9,352 nt of DNA from Candidatus Thorarchaeota archaeon SMTZ1-83 (GTDB taxonomy: Archaea; Asgardarchaeota; Thorarchaeia; Thorarchaeales; Thorarchaeaceae). Position numbers and translations under genes: made by a program. The notes beneath the pieces are model-generated. The model was given only the letters and a program-made list of their open reading frames with translations, ran no database searches and had not been told where the DNA came from. Within the stretch, counting starts at the first letter, position 1. Every line of letters starts with the position of its first letter. Positions 1 to 5,930 of this stretch are shown in pieces. The stretch covers positions 1 to 9,352 of the forward strand of contig LRSK01000001.1 of the NCBI GenBank assembly GCA_001563325.1, read 5' to 3'.

Positions 1-1
1 C

Positions 2-514
2 ACTTTGAAGGAGCACATTGAGGTCGGAGATTTGATAATATCCACAGGAGCCGTTCGACTAGATGGTACAAGCAAACAGTACGTTCGCCCCGAGTATCCA
101 GCTATTGCCTCCCATGAGGTCATCTTGGCATTGGCAGAAGCTGCTGACACGTTGGGGGTCAAATACCACCTGGGGATATCAGCCTCAACGGACTCGTTCT
201 ATCTTGGTCAGTCCAGGCCAGGGTTCAATGAGTACACTCAAAGCTTCAGCGAAACTCTGATTGAGGATCTCATCAAGGCCAATGTCGCGAACTTTGAGAT
301 GGAAGCAGCCACGCTCTTCACATTGGCAAACATCTATGGCTTCAGATCCGGGACCGTGTGTGCCGTCTATGCTAACAGAATCAAGGATGAGTTTGCAGCT
401 AGGGGTGAAGAATCTGTCATCAAATGTGGTAATGAAGCAGTCAGGATTCTGTCCGAGATGGACGAAGAAAAAAGGGCTGCAGGCAAGGAATCCTGGATGA
501 GGTCTTTGCTTTAG
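2..514 (+). CDS. udp: Uridine phosphorylase, C-terminal part (5' end cut by window edge)
   Basis: This enzyme would cleave uridine with phosphate to uracil and ribose-1-phosphate in cytosolic pyrimidine salvage. About 170 residues are visible. They open with a stretch matching the mid-protein of the nucleoside phosphorylase family (EHIEVGDLIISTGAVR, then DGTS). Further on, around residues 98-104 of the visible part, is FEMEAAT, where Met and Glu of the family bind the nucleoside ribose. The frame is open to the left edge and a TTG at 5 lies inside the conserved region, so it is not the start. Roughly 80-100 N-terminal residues, including the phosphate-binding part, are missing. The stop is TAG at 512-514. 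A gap of 96 bases separates it from the amidation operon, so co-transcription is possible but not shown. Uridine rather than purine specificity is inferred from overall resemblance to Udp; another member of the PNP/UDP family remains possible. Confidence 0.85.
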   Translation, partial: TLKEHIEVGDLIISTGAVRLDGTSKQYVRPEYPAIASHEVILALAEAADTLGVKYHLGISASTDSFYLGQSRPGFNEYTQSFSETLIEDLIKANVANFEMEAATLFTLANIYGFRSGTVCAVYANRIKDEFAARGEESVIKCGNEAVRILSEMDEEKRAAGKESWMRSLL

Positions 515-610
515 ACGCTCGTTTATTAGCGGAACCCGTGAGAGGATACTAAGGAGCTTCTTAGACCAGCGCTTGGTAGGTTGTTCTTGGAGTGGAATGA
601 GGTCGAGCTT
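515..610 (+). promoter_or_regulatory. Possible promoter region of the amidation operon
   Basis: This 96-base gap contains an archaeal TATA-like string, TTTATTA, at 520-526, about 85 bases before the likely start of the first amidation gene. A short imperfect hairpin, CTAAG (549-553) paired with CTTAG (560-564), follows it. Both signals are weak. The gap may simply be an operon spacer after the phosphorylase gene. Confidence 0.25.
599..603 (+). promoter_or_regulatory. Shine-Dalgarno site that fixes the HisH-like start
   Basis: GAGGT lies seven bases before ATG 611. This favours 611 over the TTG at 581, which would add ten residues that do not belong to the HisH fold. Confidence 0.6.
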
Positions 611-1225
611 ATGATCACAATTGTCGATTACGGGATGGGAAACTTAGGCTCGATTCGGAACATGTTGACAAGGCTAGGTTTCGAGGTAGAGATTTCCTCC
701 GATATTCAAGAGATAGAGAATGCGACGAAGCTGATACTTCCGGGAGTAGGAGCTTTTGATAATGCGATGAAGAACTTGGAAGAAAGAGGGATGATTCCGG
801 TCCTCAATGAGTTGGTGCTCAATCGGCGCGTTCCAATTCTAGGCATTTGCCTGGGAATGCAGCTGCTGTCCCAGAGGAGTGAAGAGGGCAATATGCAGGG
901 GCTCGGGTGGATAGAGGCTGAGACCATCCGTTTCAGATTTAATCCAGGGCAGAATCTAAGGATTCCACACATGGGCTGGAATACGGTGACGATTCAACAA
1001 GATTCTTGCCTGTTCAATGATATGTATGAAGAACCCAGGTTCTACTTCGTTCACTCGTATCATGTCAAGTGTGTGTCAGAAGAAACGACCCTTGCAAGGA
1101 CTCACTACGGAATCGATTTCACATCCGCTGTGAGTCACGATAATATCTACGGAGTTCAATTCCATCCTGAGAAAAGCCACAAGTTCGGGATGAAGACTCT
1201 GAAGAACTTCGCGGAGTTGTGCTAA
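611..1225 (+). CDS. hisH: HisH-type glutamine amidotransferase subunit (HisH2/WbuY, sugar-amidation type)
   Basis: This is a class I glutaminase of 204 residues. It would hydrolyse glutamine and pass ammonia to the adjacent HisF-like barrel. The N-terminus is the typical MITIVDYGMGN. PGVGAF at 44-49 corresponds to the oxyanion region. The nucleophile elbow GICLGMQ places Cys80, and FHPEKSH places His185 and Glu187 of the triad, so the active site looks intact. IPHMGWN at 118-124 is the usual HisH interface motif. ATG 611 is preferred to the upstream TTG at 581 because a GAGGT site precedes it at good spacing and family similarity begins there. Its stop overlaps the next start by one base (TAATG). 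From sequence alone it could be a histidine-pathway HisH. The neighbouring HisF without Asp11 and the N-acetyl sugar amidotransferase argue that it supplies ammonia for sugar amidation. No other his gene is in the window. Confidence 0.9.
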   Translation: MITIVDYGMGNLGSIRNMLTRLGFEVEISSDIQEIENATKLILPGVGAFDNAMKNLEERGMIPVLNELVLNRRVPILGICLGMQLLSQRSEEGNMQGLGWIEAETIRFRFNPGQNLRIPHMGWNTVTIQQDSCLFNDMYEEPRFYFVHSYHVKCVSEETTLARTHYGIDFTSAVSHDNIYGVQFHPEKSHKFGMKTLKNFAELC

Positions 1226-1983
1226 TGCTAAGGACAAGAGTGATTCCCTGCCTTCTGCTCCGCGATCTAGGGCTTGTTAAGACTGTCAAGTTTCGTGACC
1301 CAAAGTATGTCGGTGATCCAATAAACGCGGTCCGCATCTTCAATGACAAGGAGGTTGATGAACTGGTCTTTCTCGACATAACAGCAACTGTTGATAGGCG
1401 TCAGCCTCAGTTTGGTCTAATTGAAGACATAGCTACCGAGTGTTTCATGCCGTTTGGATACGGAGGAGGAATCCACGACATCGAAACGGCAAGTAGAATC
1501 TTGAAGCTGGGATCAGAGAAGGTTGTCTTGAATACGGCTGCTGTCAATCTCGACTTGATAGAAGAGGCAGCCCAGGTCTTCGGAAGTCAGAGTGTGGTGG
1601 TATCCATTGACGCCAAACAGAATCGCAGAGGCAAGTATCAGGTCTTCACACACTCAGGCTCATTCAACACCAAGAAAGAGCCCAGGCAGCATGCGAGGGA
1701 TGTAGAGGCCGCTGGAGCGGGTGAAATCGTTCTCACCTCGATTGACCGAGATGGCACAATGGAGGGATACGCAATCGACTTACTGGAATCCGTGACCAAC
1801 GCTGTGAACATCCCAGTAGTGGCATGCGGCGGTGCAGGGACTCTAGAACACTTTAGAGAAGCTGTAATAAGGGCAAAGGCATCGGCTGTTGCTGCTGGTA
1901 GCATGTTCGTCTTTCACGGGCCTCACAGAGCGGTCCTGATTAGCTACCCGACTCAGGAGGAACTGAAGCGATACTTGGACTAG
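1225..1983 (+). CDS. hisF: HisF-like barrel subunit (HisF2/WbuZ, glycosyl amidation-associated)
   Basis: This is a (beta/alpha)8-barrel protein of 252 residues related to the imidazole glycerol phosphate synthase cyclase subunit. The HisF landmarks are VIPCL at 6-10, LVFLDITA at 47-54, FGYGGGI at 77-83, VSIDAK with Asp129 at 126-131, the phosphate-binding TSIDRDGT at 171-178, and CGGAG at 201-205. The key departure is Leu11 in IPCLLL, where true HisF has IPCLDV with catalytic Asp11. Asp130 of HisF is kept as Asp129. This pattern fits the paralogue that works with WbpG-type amidotransferases, where the barrel would channel ammonia and not cyclise PRFAR. The start is ATG 1225, sharing one base with the preceding stop; a GTG at 1219 would add two residues. 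The gene ends 18 bases before the next start, so translation of the three genes is probably coupled. A role in histidine synthesis is unlikely but not excluded. Confidence 0.9.
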   Translation: MLRTRVIPCLLLRDLGLVKTVKFRDPKYVGDPINAVRIFNDKEVDELVFLDITATVDRRQPQFGLIEDIATECFMPFGYGGGIHDIETASRILKLGSEKVVLNTAAVNLDLIEEAAQVFGSQSVVVSIDAKQNRRGKYQVFTHSGSFNTKKEPRQHARDVEAAGAGEIVLTSIDRDGTMEGYAIDLLESVTNAVNIPVVACGGAGTLEHFREAVIRAKASAVAAGSMFVFHGPHRAVLISYPTQEELKRYLD

Positions 1984-1988
1984 GACCC

Positions 1989-1994
1989 AGAGGT
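1989..1994 (+). promoter_or_regulatory. Shine-Dalgarno site before the GTG start at 2002
   Basis: AGAGGT lies seven bases before GTG 2002. This supports the GTG as the genuine start, because the zinc-binding cysteines begin only eight residues in. Confidence 0.55.
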
Positions 1995-2001
1995 AAGTGT
2001 A

Positions 2002-3093
2002 GTGACAAGAAAGTATCAGATTTGCAGCCGGTGCGTTATGGACACCAGTGATCCGGAGATAGAGTTTGACGAGAACGGTGTATGCAACCATTGCAGGGGG
2101 TACTTCTCAAGATTAGAGCGATACATCCTACCTCCTGAAGAAAGGCAGGTCGAACTGAAACACATCTTGGCGGAGATTAAGGAAAAGGGGAAGGGCAAGC
2201 AGTACGACTGCATTGCAGGCATCTCTGGTGGTGTAGATAGCACGTATATGATCTACAAGGCGGTCGATCTGGGTCTAAGACCATTGGCTGTTCACCTTGA
2301 CAATGGATGGGATTCTAGACTAGCAGTAACGAACATAGAGAAGGTCTTGAACCGTTTGAACGTAGACTTGTACACTCACGTAATTGAGTGGGAAGAGTTC
2401 AAGGATCTGCACCTTGCCTATTTCAAGGCCTCTGTGGTTGACATTGAAGTAGCCACCGATCACGCAATCACAGCTGTCATCCACGACGTAGCAGACGAAC
2501 AGGGAGTGAAATACATCCTGAGTGGAGGAAACTACGCAACTGAGGGAATCATGCCAAGGAGCTGGGTTTGGACCAAGAACGATCTGGCAAACCTGTCGGA
2601 TATTCATCGTCGGTTTGGCACCAAGAAACTCAGGACCTACCCAAGATTAGGCTTCAGAAGACTCGTATTTCTCAGGAAAGTGAGAGGTTTCAAGAGCATA
2701 CCTCTTCTTAACTACCTGGATTACAATCGAGCAGATGCGAAGAAATTCCTGATGGATGATTTCGGATGGGAAGACTATGGTGGAAAACACTACGAATCAC
2801 TATTCACCAAGTTCTATCAATCATATATCCTTCCGACCAAGTTCAATATCGACAAGCGCAGAGCTCACTTGTCGACACTGATTTGCTCCGGGCAGATCAC
2901 TCGAGAAGAGGCTCTGGAAACACTGAAGGAACCATTGTACGATGAGAAGGAGTTCAAGAGGGACAGGGAATACTTTCTGAAAAAGCTCTGTCTAACGGAT
3001 GAACAATTCGATGACCTGATGAAACAGCCGACCAAACGGCATGACGAGTACAAGACGGACCTCTGGATGAGAAGACTCTTGGGATCAGGATGA
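2002..3093 (+). CDS. wbpG: N-acetyl sugar amidotransferase (WbpG/WbuX/PseA family)
   Basis: This is a PP-loop ATP pyrophosphatase of 363 residues, close to the family's usual length. Enzymes of this family activate the N-acetyl group of a nucleotide sugar with ATP and install an amidino nitrogen, giving an acetamidino sugar. The N-terminus carries two CxxC pairs (Cys8/Cys11 and Cys28/Cys31, the latter in VCNHC) that probably bind zinc, framing the typical CVMDTSDPEIEFDENG segment. The PP-loop SGGVDS is at 75-80, followed by HLDNGWDS at 98-105. The rest matches the family's C-terminal region with many charged residues. The GTG start has a good ribosome-binding site 18 bases after the HisF-like stop. 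Genetic precedent is the Pseudomonas aeruginosa wbpG-hisH2-hisF2 set for an acetamidino-mannuronic acid, and pseA for acetamidino pseudaminic acid. The sugar modified here cannot be deduced, and the free-standing setting leaves the glycan pathway open. Confidence 0.9.
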   Translation: MTRKYQICSRCVMDTSDPEIEFDENGVCNHCRGYFSRLERYILPPEERQVELKHILAEIKEKGKGKQYDCIAGISGGVDSTYMIYKAVDLGLRPLAVHLDNGWDSRLAVTNIEKVLNRLNVDLYTHVIEWEEFKDLHLAYFKASVVDIEVATDHAITAVIHDVADEQGVKYILSGGNYATEGIMPRSWVWTKNDLANLSDIHRRFGTKKLRTYPRLGFRRLVFLRKVRGFKSIPLLNYLDYNRADAKKFLMDDFGWEDYGGKHYESLFTKFYQSYILPTKFNIDKRRAHLSTLICSGQITREEALETLKEPLYDEKEFKRDREYFLKKLCLTDEQFDDLMKQPTKRHDEYKTDLWMRRLLGSG

Positions 3094-3109
3094 CTCCAAC
3101 ATTTAACCA

Positions 3110-4924
3110 TCATGATCCCACGTAGTAGTATTCACCGGATGCCTTCTGCTGCGCATCTAACCTGGAACCATCCTTGTTCACTCTTGGTCTGCCTGTCTGT
3201 GGGTCTCTCCTGAATGTTACCCCCATTTGCCTGAGAAAAGCGTTCATTCCATTCCTGAGAGTCGTTATTGAGGAGGCAATTCCTTTCTTCCCTGGAACTC
3301 CACCGAACACGACCATACTATCGCTCAAGTAATCGGCCATCAGAATCGAGTGTTCTACGACAAAGGCTGTACGCATAGACACTTGAATCGTCTTTCGGAT
3401 CGCACGTGAGCTCTCCAATCTTTGCTCAATGTCAAGAAATGCGGAGGGCTCATCAAAGAGATAGATATCAGCGTCTTGAGCCAAGGTCCTTGCAATTGTT
3501 GCCCTCTGGAGTTCGCCACCTGACAACTCCGAAACGTTGTTGTCCATAAGGTCTTCCAGGCCAAGTCTGCGAATAACCGAGGTCCTGAAATCAGCGCTAT
3601 CGACAGTGTTTCCACCAGCCTCTCGCAGATACATTCGCATACTGCCGTCGTAATCTCCCTTGATGTATTGAGGCTTGTAAGCAACCTTCAAGTCGAACCC
3701 AGAGACAGTCTTTTTTGGTGCCTCACCCTCTTCTGGCTCAAGTTCTCCAGCAAGCATTCTCACGAAGGTTGTCTTGCCAATTCCATTGGGGCCAAGAATG
3801 CCGATGATCTGCCCGCGAGTGACTCGTCCCCCCTTCACTTCCAGAGTGAAGTCCTCGAATTCCTTTCTCATCTTCCCGTACTCTAACAACGTTTCGGCAC
3901 CGATGTACTCCTCATCTTCACCAGTCATTCCCTTGAATGAGATTGCAGTGTCACGGAACCGCATGTTCTCGTCCGGGATATACCCATCCAGGAAGATGTT
4001 GACGCCGACCCGGGTACCATGGGGATGTGAAACGATGCCGTAAGTACCGGGGCCGCCGTAGAATATGCAGATCAAGTCGGACACATAGTCTAGCATAGAG
4101 AGGTCGTGTTCCACAACGACCACAGTCTTACCCAGAGATGAAAGATGGCGGATTGCACGTGCCATTCGTAGGCGCTCTCGAACGTCAAGATAGGCTGTCG
4201 GTTCGTCAAAGAAGTAGAAGTCACCCTCACGCACTATGGCTGCAGTCACAGCAACTCTCTGAAGTTCGCCTCCACTCAGATACTTGATTGGACGTTCCCA
4301 TATCTCGTTTAGATTCATGTCCTCTCTTAGGCCATTCAATCTGCCTGAGGTGTCAGCTGCCTCTAGAAGCTCGCTAATCGGCTTATCGGCAACAGATTCG
4401 AGCTTCGGGAGGTCCGTGATGTTCTGTGGTTTGTGGACAGCTGTGATAGTGCCCTCCTGCATTCTCTCAAAGAAAGGCTGAAGCTCGGAACCGCGATATT
4501 GTAGGATTATCTCGTCCCAACTCGGAGGTTCTTCCAGATTGCCGAGGTTGGGTTGCAGTTCTCCGGCAAGGATTCTCAAAGCGGTTGTCTTTCCCACACC
4601 GTTAGGACCTATCAGTCCCAGCACTTTGCCTTCCTTAGGGATAGGAAGGCGGAACAACTTGAATCCATTTACACTGTAACGGTGACTTGTGTCAGACTCA
4701 AGTTCCTCAGGAAGATTGACTATGCTAATCACATGGTAGGGGCACTTCTTAACGCAGATCGCCTCACCGGAGCATAGAGCCTCCACTATGACGGGGGGCT
4801 TGTCGGGACCGTTCGGGAATATGACCGTTTCATCCCCGGTCCTCACACGAGGACAGAATCTCTGGCACTCATGCGTACAGTCCTTTGGTCTGCACCGGGA
4901 TTCGTCAATTACAGCAATGCGCAT
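3110..4924 (-). CDS. abce1: ABCE1/Rli1 ribosome-recycling ATPase
   Basis: This protein of 604 residues is a soluble twin ATPase that splits ribosomes into subunits after termination and takes part in initiation. It has an N-terminal iron-sulfur domain with Cys11, Cys16, Cys20 and Cys24, then Cys51, Cys57 and Cys61. NBD1 has Walker A GPNGVGKTT (106-114), signature LSGGE (216-220), Walker B with Asp240-Glu241 and switch His273. A hinge starts at YGGPGTYG near 289. NBD2 has Walker A GPNGIGKTT (378-386), signature LSGGE (467-471), Asp491-Glu492 and His525, and a second hinge begins at GGVPGKKG near 541. Both ATP sites look complete. The oddity is position 54: the second motif reads CSGEAICVKKCP, with Glu where the usual CxxCxxCxxxC has its second Cys. 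The ATG at 4924 follows AGGTGATC (4934-4927) by two bases. The gene is convergent with the amidation operon and its stop lies 16 bases from that operon's end. Confidence 0.97.
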   Translation of the reverse strand: MRIAVIDESRCRPKDCTHECQRFCPRVRTGDETVIFPNGPDKPPVIVEALCSGEAICVKKCPYHVISIVNLPEELESDTSHRYSVNGFKLFRLPIPKEGKVLGLIGPNGVGKTTALRILAGELQPNLGNLEEPPSWDEIILQYRGSELQPFFERMQEGTITAVHKPQNITDLPKLESVADKPISELLEAADTSGRLNGLREDMNLNEIWERPIKYLSGGELQRVAVTAAIVREGDFYFFDEPTAYLDVRERLRMARAIRHLSSLGKTVVVVEHDLSMLDYVSDLICIFYGGPGTYGIVSHPHGTRVGVNIFLDGYIPDENMRFRDTAISFKGMTGEDEEYIGAETLLEYGKMRKEFEDFTLEVKGGRVTRGQIIGILGPNGIGKTTFVRMLAGELEPEEGEAPKKTVSGFDLKVAYKPQYIKGDYDGSMRMYLREAGGNTVDSADFRTSVIRRLGLEDLMDNNVSELSGGELQRATIARTLAQDADIYLFDEPSAFLDIEQRLESSRAIRKTIQVSMRTAFVVEHSILMADYLSDSMVVFGGVPGKKGIASSITTLRNGMNAFLRQMGVTFRRDPQTGRPRVNKDGSRLDAQQKASGEYYYVGS

Positions 4925-4926
4925 GT

Positions 4927-4934
4927 GATCACCT
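4927..4934 (-). promoter_or_regulatory. Strong Shine-Dalgarno site of the ABCE1 gene
   Basis: On the minus strand AGGTGATC, a full match to the archaeal 16S rRNA 3' end complement, ends two bases before the ATG at 4924. The tight spacing resembles that of the small gene at 5065. Confidence 0.6.
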
Positions 4935-4973
4935 GAGCCCTTTTGGAGTGATGAGGGTCAGTTCCTCGGACTG

Positions 4974-4980
4974 TATTTAG
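4974..4980 (-). promoter_or_regulatory. Candidate TATA box of the ABCE1 gene
   Basis: On the minus strand CTAAATA, preceded by the purine-rich AAAGCG, is centred about 53 bases before the ABCE1 start. This allows a leader of roughly 25-30 bases. It is a plausible archaeal box A with BRE but is assigned by eye only. Confidence 0.3.
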
Positions 4981-5001
4981 CGCTTTGGCTCTGGACTGCG
5001 A

Positions 5002-5027
5002 GGAATATGAATTTGAAGCATATGAAA
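5002..5027 (+). promoter_or_regulatory. AT-rich candidate promoter of the small unknown gene
   Basis: Two AT-rich strings, AATATGAATTT (5004-5014) and CATATGAAAAA (5019-5029), lie about 40-60 bases before ATG 5065. Either could seat TBP for a short leader. Neither is a good match to the TTTATATA consensus, so the assignment is tentative. Confidence 0.2.
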
Positions 5028-5055
5028 AACCTTTAGAGCCAAGACAATGATTCTT

Positions 5056-5063
5056 GAGGTGAT
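5056..5063 (+). promoter_or_regulatory. Shine-Dalgarno site that selects ATG 5065
   Basis: GAGGTGAT lies directly before ATG 5065, with one base between. An in-frame ATG at 5047 sits upstream of this site and would make the site part of the coding sequence, so 5065 is preferred. The spacing is nearly the same as in the neighbouring ABCE1 gene. Confidence 0.55.
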
Positions 5064-5064
5064 T

Positions 5065-5307
5065 ATGAAGATACTAGACCGCTTTCTGAGCGTTTTCAGC
5101 AAACGGCGCCGCCTTTTACTTGGTGCCGTTCAACAGCCAGACGATCTCTCCTCTGTGATGCGACATATCAGAGCCCGGATGTACCTTAGAATCACTGGCA
5201 AGAACCTCAGTCAACCAAGCTCCCAAATGACTGATTATGAGAGGTCTCCAAGCGACATCTCAGAGAGGGTGTCGAGAGTTCGCAGAATCACCCGCAGAAA
5301 CGCATAA
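5065..5307 (+). CDS. Small basic protein of unknown function
   Basis: An 80-residue protein that I do not recognise. It begins MKILDRFLSVFSKRRR, so a short amphipathic or hydrophobic stretch is followed by a dense basic patch. A second basic region with several Arg residues forms the C-terminus (RVSRVRRITRRNA). There is no Cys, no clear transmembrane segment and no signal peptide. The two basic ends and the polar, Ser-rich middle could suit nucleic-acid binding, but that is only a guess from composition. The case for a real gene is its very strong ribosome-binding site and its position divergent from ABCE1 behind an AT-rich stretch. It ends 212 bases before the next gene. It could be lineage-specific or, less likely, a chance reading frame. 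Confidence 0.5.
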   Translation: MKILDRFLSVFSKRRRLLLGAVQQPDDLSSVMRHIRARMYLRITGKNLSQPSSQMTDYERSPSDISERVSRVRRITRRNA

Positions 5308-5519
5308 CAGTATTGATATGACGCTACTGGACCATTCTTGCTGGGATGATGATGAAGTAGGGATGGCGAGCGCCTCATCAGCGCGATGAACCGATAAACC
5401 GCAATCTGACCACAATTTCGAACAACCGAACATTGCGATTCGCCGGACATTCATCATAGGGGGAAATCCCGTGAAGGTTCGAGGTCAGGAAGAGACCCTT
5501 TGACGGAGACAAATGCATC
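5308..5519. other. Intergenic stretch with possible RNA structure
   Basis: No convincing reading frame was found on either strand; minus-strand frames here have no ribosome-binding site or recognisable family. The stretch contains the repeated GAT run GGGATGATGATGAAG (5343-5357), a small perfect hairpin TCATC/GATGA (5375-5379 with 5385-5389), a CTGA at 5406-5409 and a longer-range inverted pair CGCAAT (5400-5405) with ATTGCG (5432-5437). The first and third resemble C and D boxes of archaeal C/D guide RNAs, discussed in the findings. It may also hold the promoter and leader of the following operon. Confidence 0.4.
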
Positions 5520-5930
5520 TTGATATCAATTGACTGCGCTCGATTCTGTGCCGACGGGAGAGTCTGTTGCACAGAAACAGAGATGACTCTCACACGGGAT
5601 GATGTGAAGAGAATCAGTGCTCTTGGCTACTCAAAACAGGACTATCTCGTAAGAGCCAGGGGGGGATTCTGTGAGCTCAAGAACGTCAATGGATTTTGCT
5701 TCTTCTATAACTCAGATGATATGACTTGCAGAATCTATGAGGCAAGACCCGAGGGCTGCCGATGGTATCCAGTCATCTATGATGCGAAAAAGCGCAAGTG
5801 CATGGCTGACAACGAATGTCCGGCAGCTGGAACTGTGATACGAGATAGAATCAGGAAAGTAAACCATAGGGTTAGAGCCCTTGTTGAAAGACTGAAACAG
5901 GAGGCCGCACATGGTGAGAGCCCGTGCTGA
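5520..5930 (+). CDS. YkgJ-type CxxCxxCC family metal-binding protein
   Basis: This is a 136-residue cysteine-rich protein of the CxxCxxCC (YkgJ) family, thought to chelate zinc or an iron-sulfur cluster; no biochemical role is firmly known. Cysteines fall in the family order: CARFCADGRVCC near the N-terminus, then GFCELKN, GFCFF, MTCRIYEARPEGCRWYP, and two near the end (RKCMADNECP). The CRIYEARPEGCRWYP segment is the family's most characteristic motif. The frame is closed by a TGA at 5472 and has no ATG before the first Cys. TTG 5520 is therefore the likely start, with GGAG at 5505-5508, eleven bases upstream. A better-spaced ATG at 5513 is in another frame and stops after six codons. The gene overlaps the PHP gene by 20 bases, so the two are surely co-translated. 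A small sequence error at the 5' end cannot be excluded. Confidence 0.8.
   Translation: MISIDCARFCADGRVCCTETEMTLTRDDVKRISALGYSKQDYLVRARGGFCELKNVNGFCFFYNSDDMTCRIYEARPEGCRWYPVIYDAKKRKCMADNECPAAGTVIRDRIRKVNHRVRALVERLKQEAAHGESPC

Noticed and set aside
549..564. Hairpin CTAAG/CTTAG after the uridine phosphorylase gene as a terminator
   Set aside because: The stem is only five weak base pairs and no T-run follows, so terminator function is not supported.
581..610. N-terminal extension of the HisH-like protein from TTG 581
   Set aside because: The ten extra residues do not match the family, whose N-terminus fits ATG 611, and GAGGT precedes 611 at proper spacing.
611..1983. Histidine biosynthesis operon
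   Set aside because: No other his gene is present, the HisF-like protein lacks Asp11, and an N-acetyl sugar amidotransferase follows directly.
5414..5440. tRNA-like T-arm string TTTCGAAC in the intergenic gap
   Set aside because: No acceptor stem, anticodon arm or CCA-side pairing can be drawn around it.
5235..5593. Minus-strand reading frames of about 65-71 codons in the gap and the start of the CxxCxxCC gene
   Set aside because: They have no ribosome-binding site or recognisable family, and they overlap each other and a well-supported gene.
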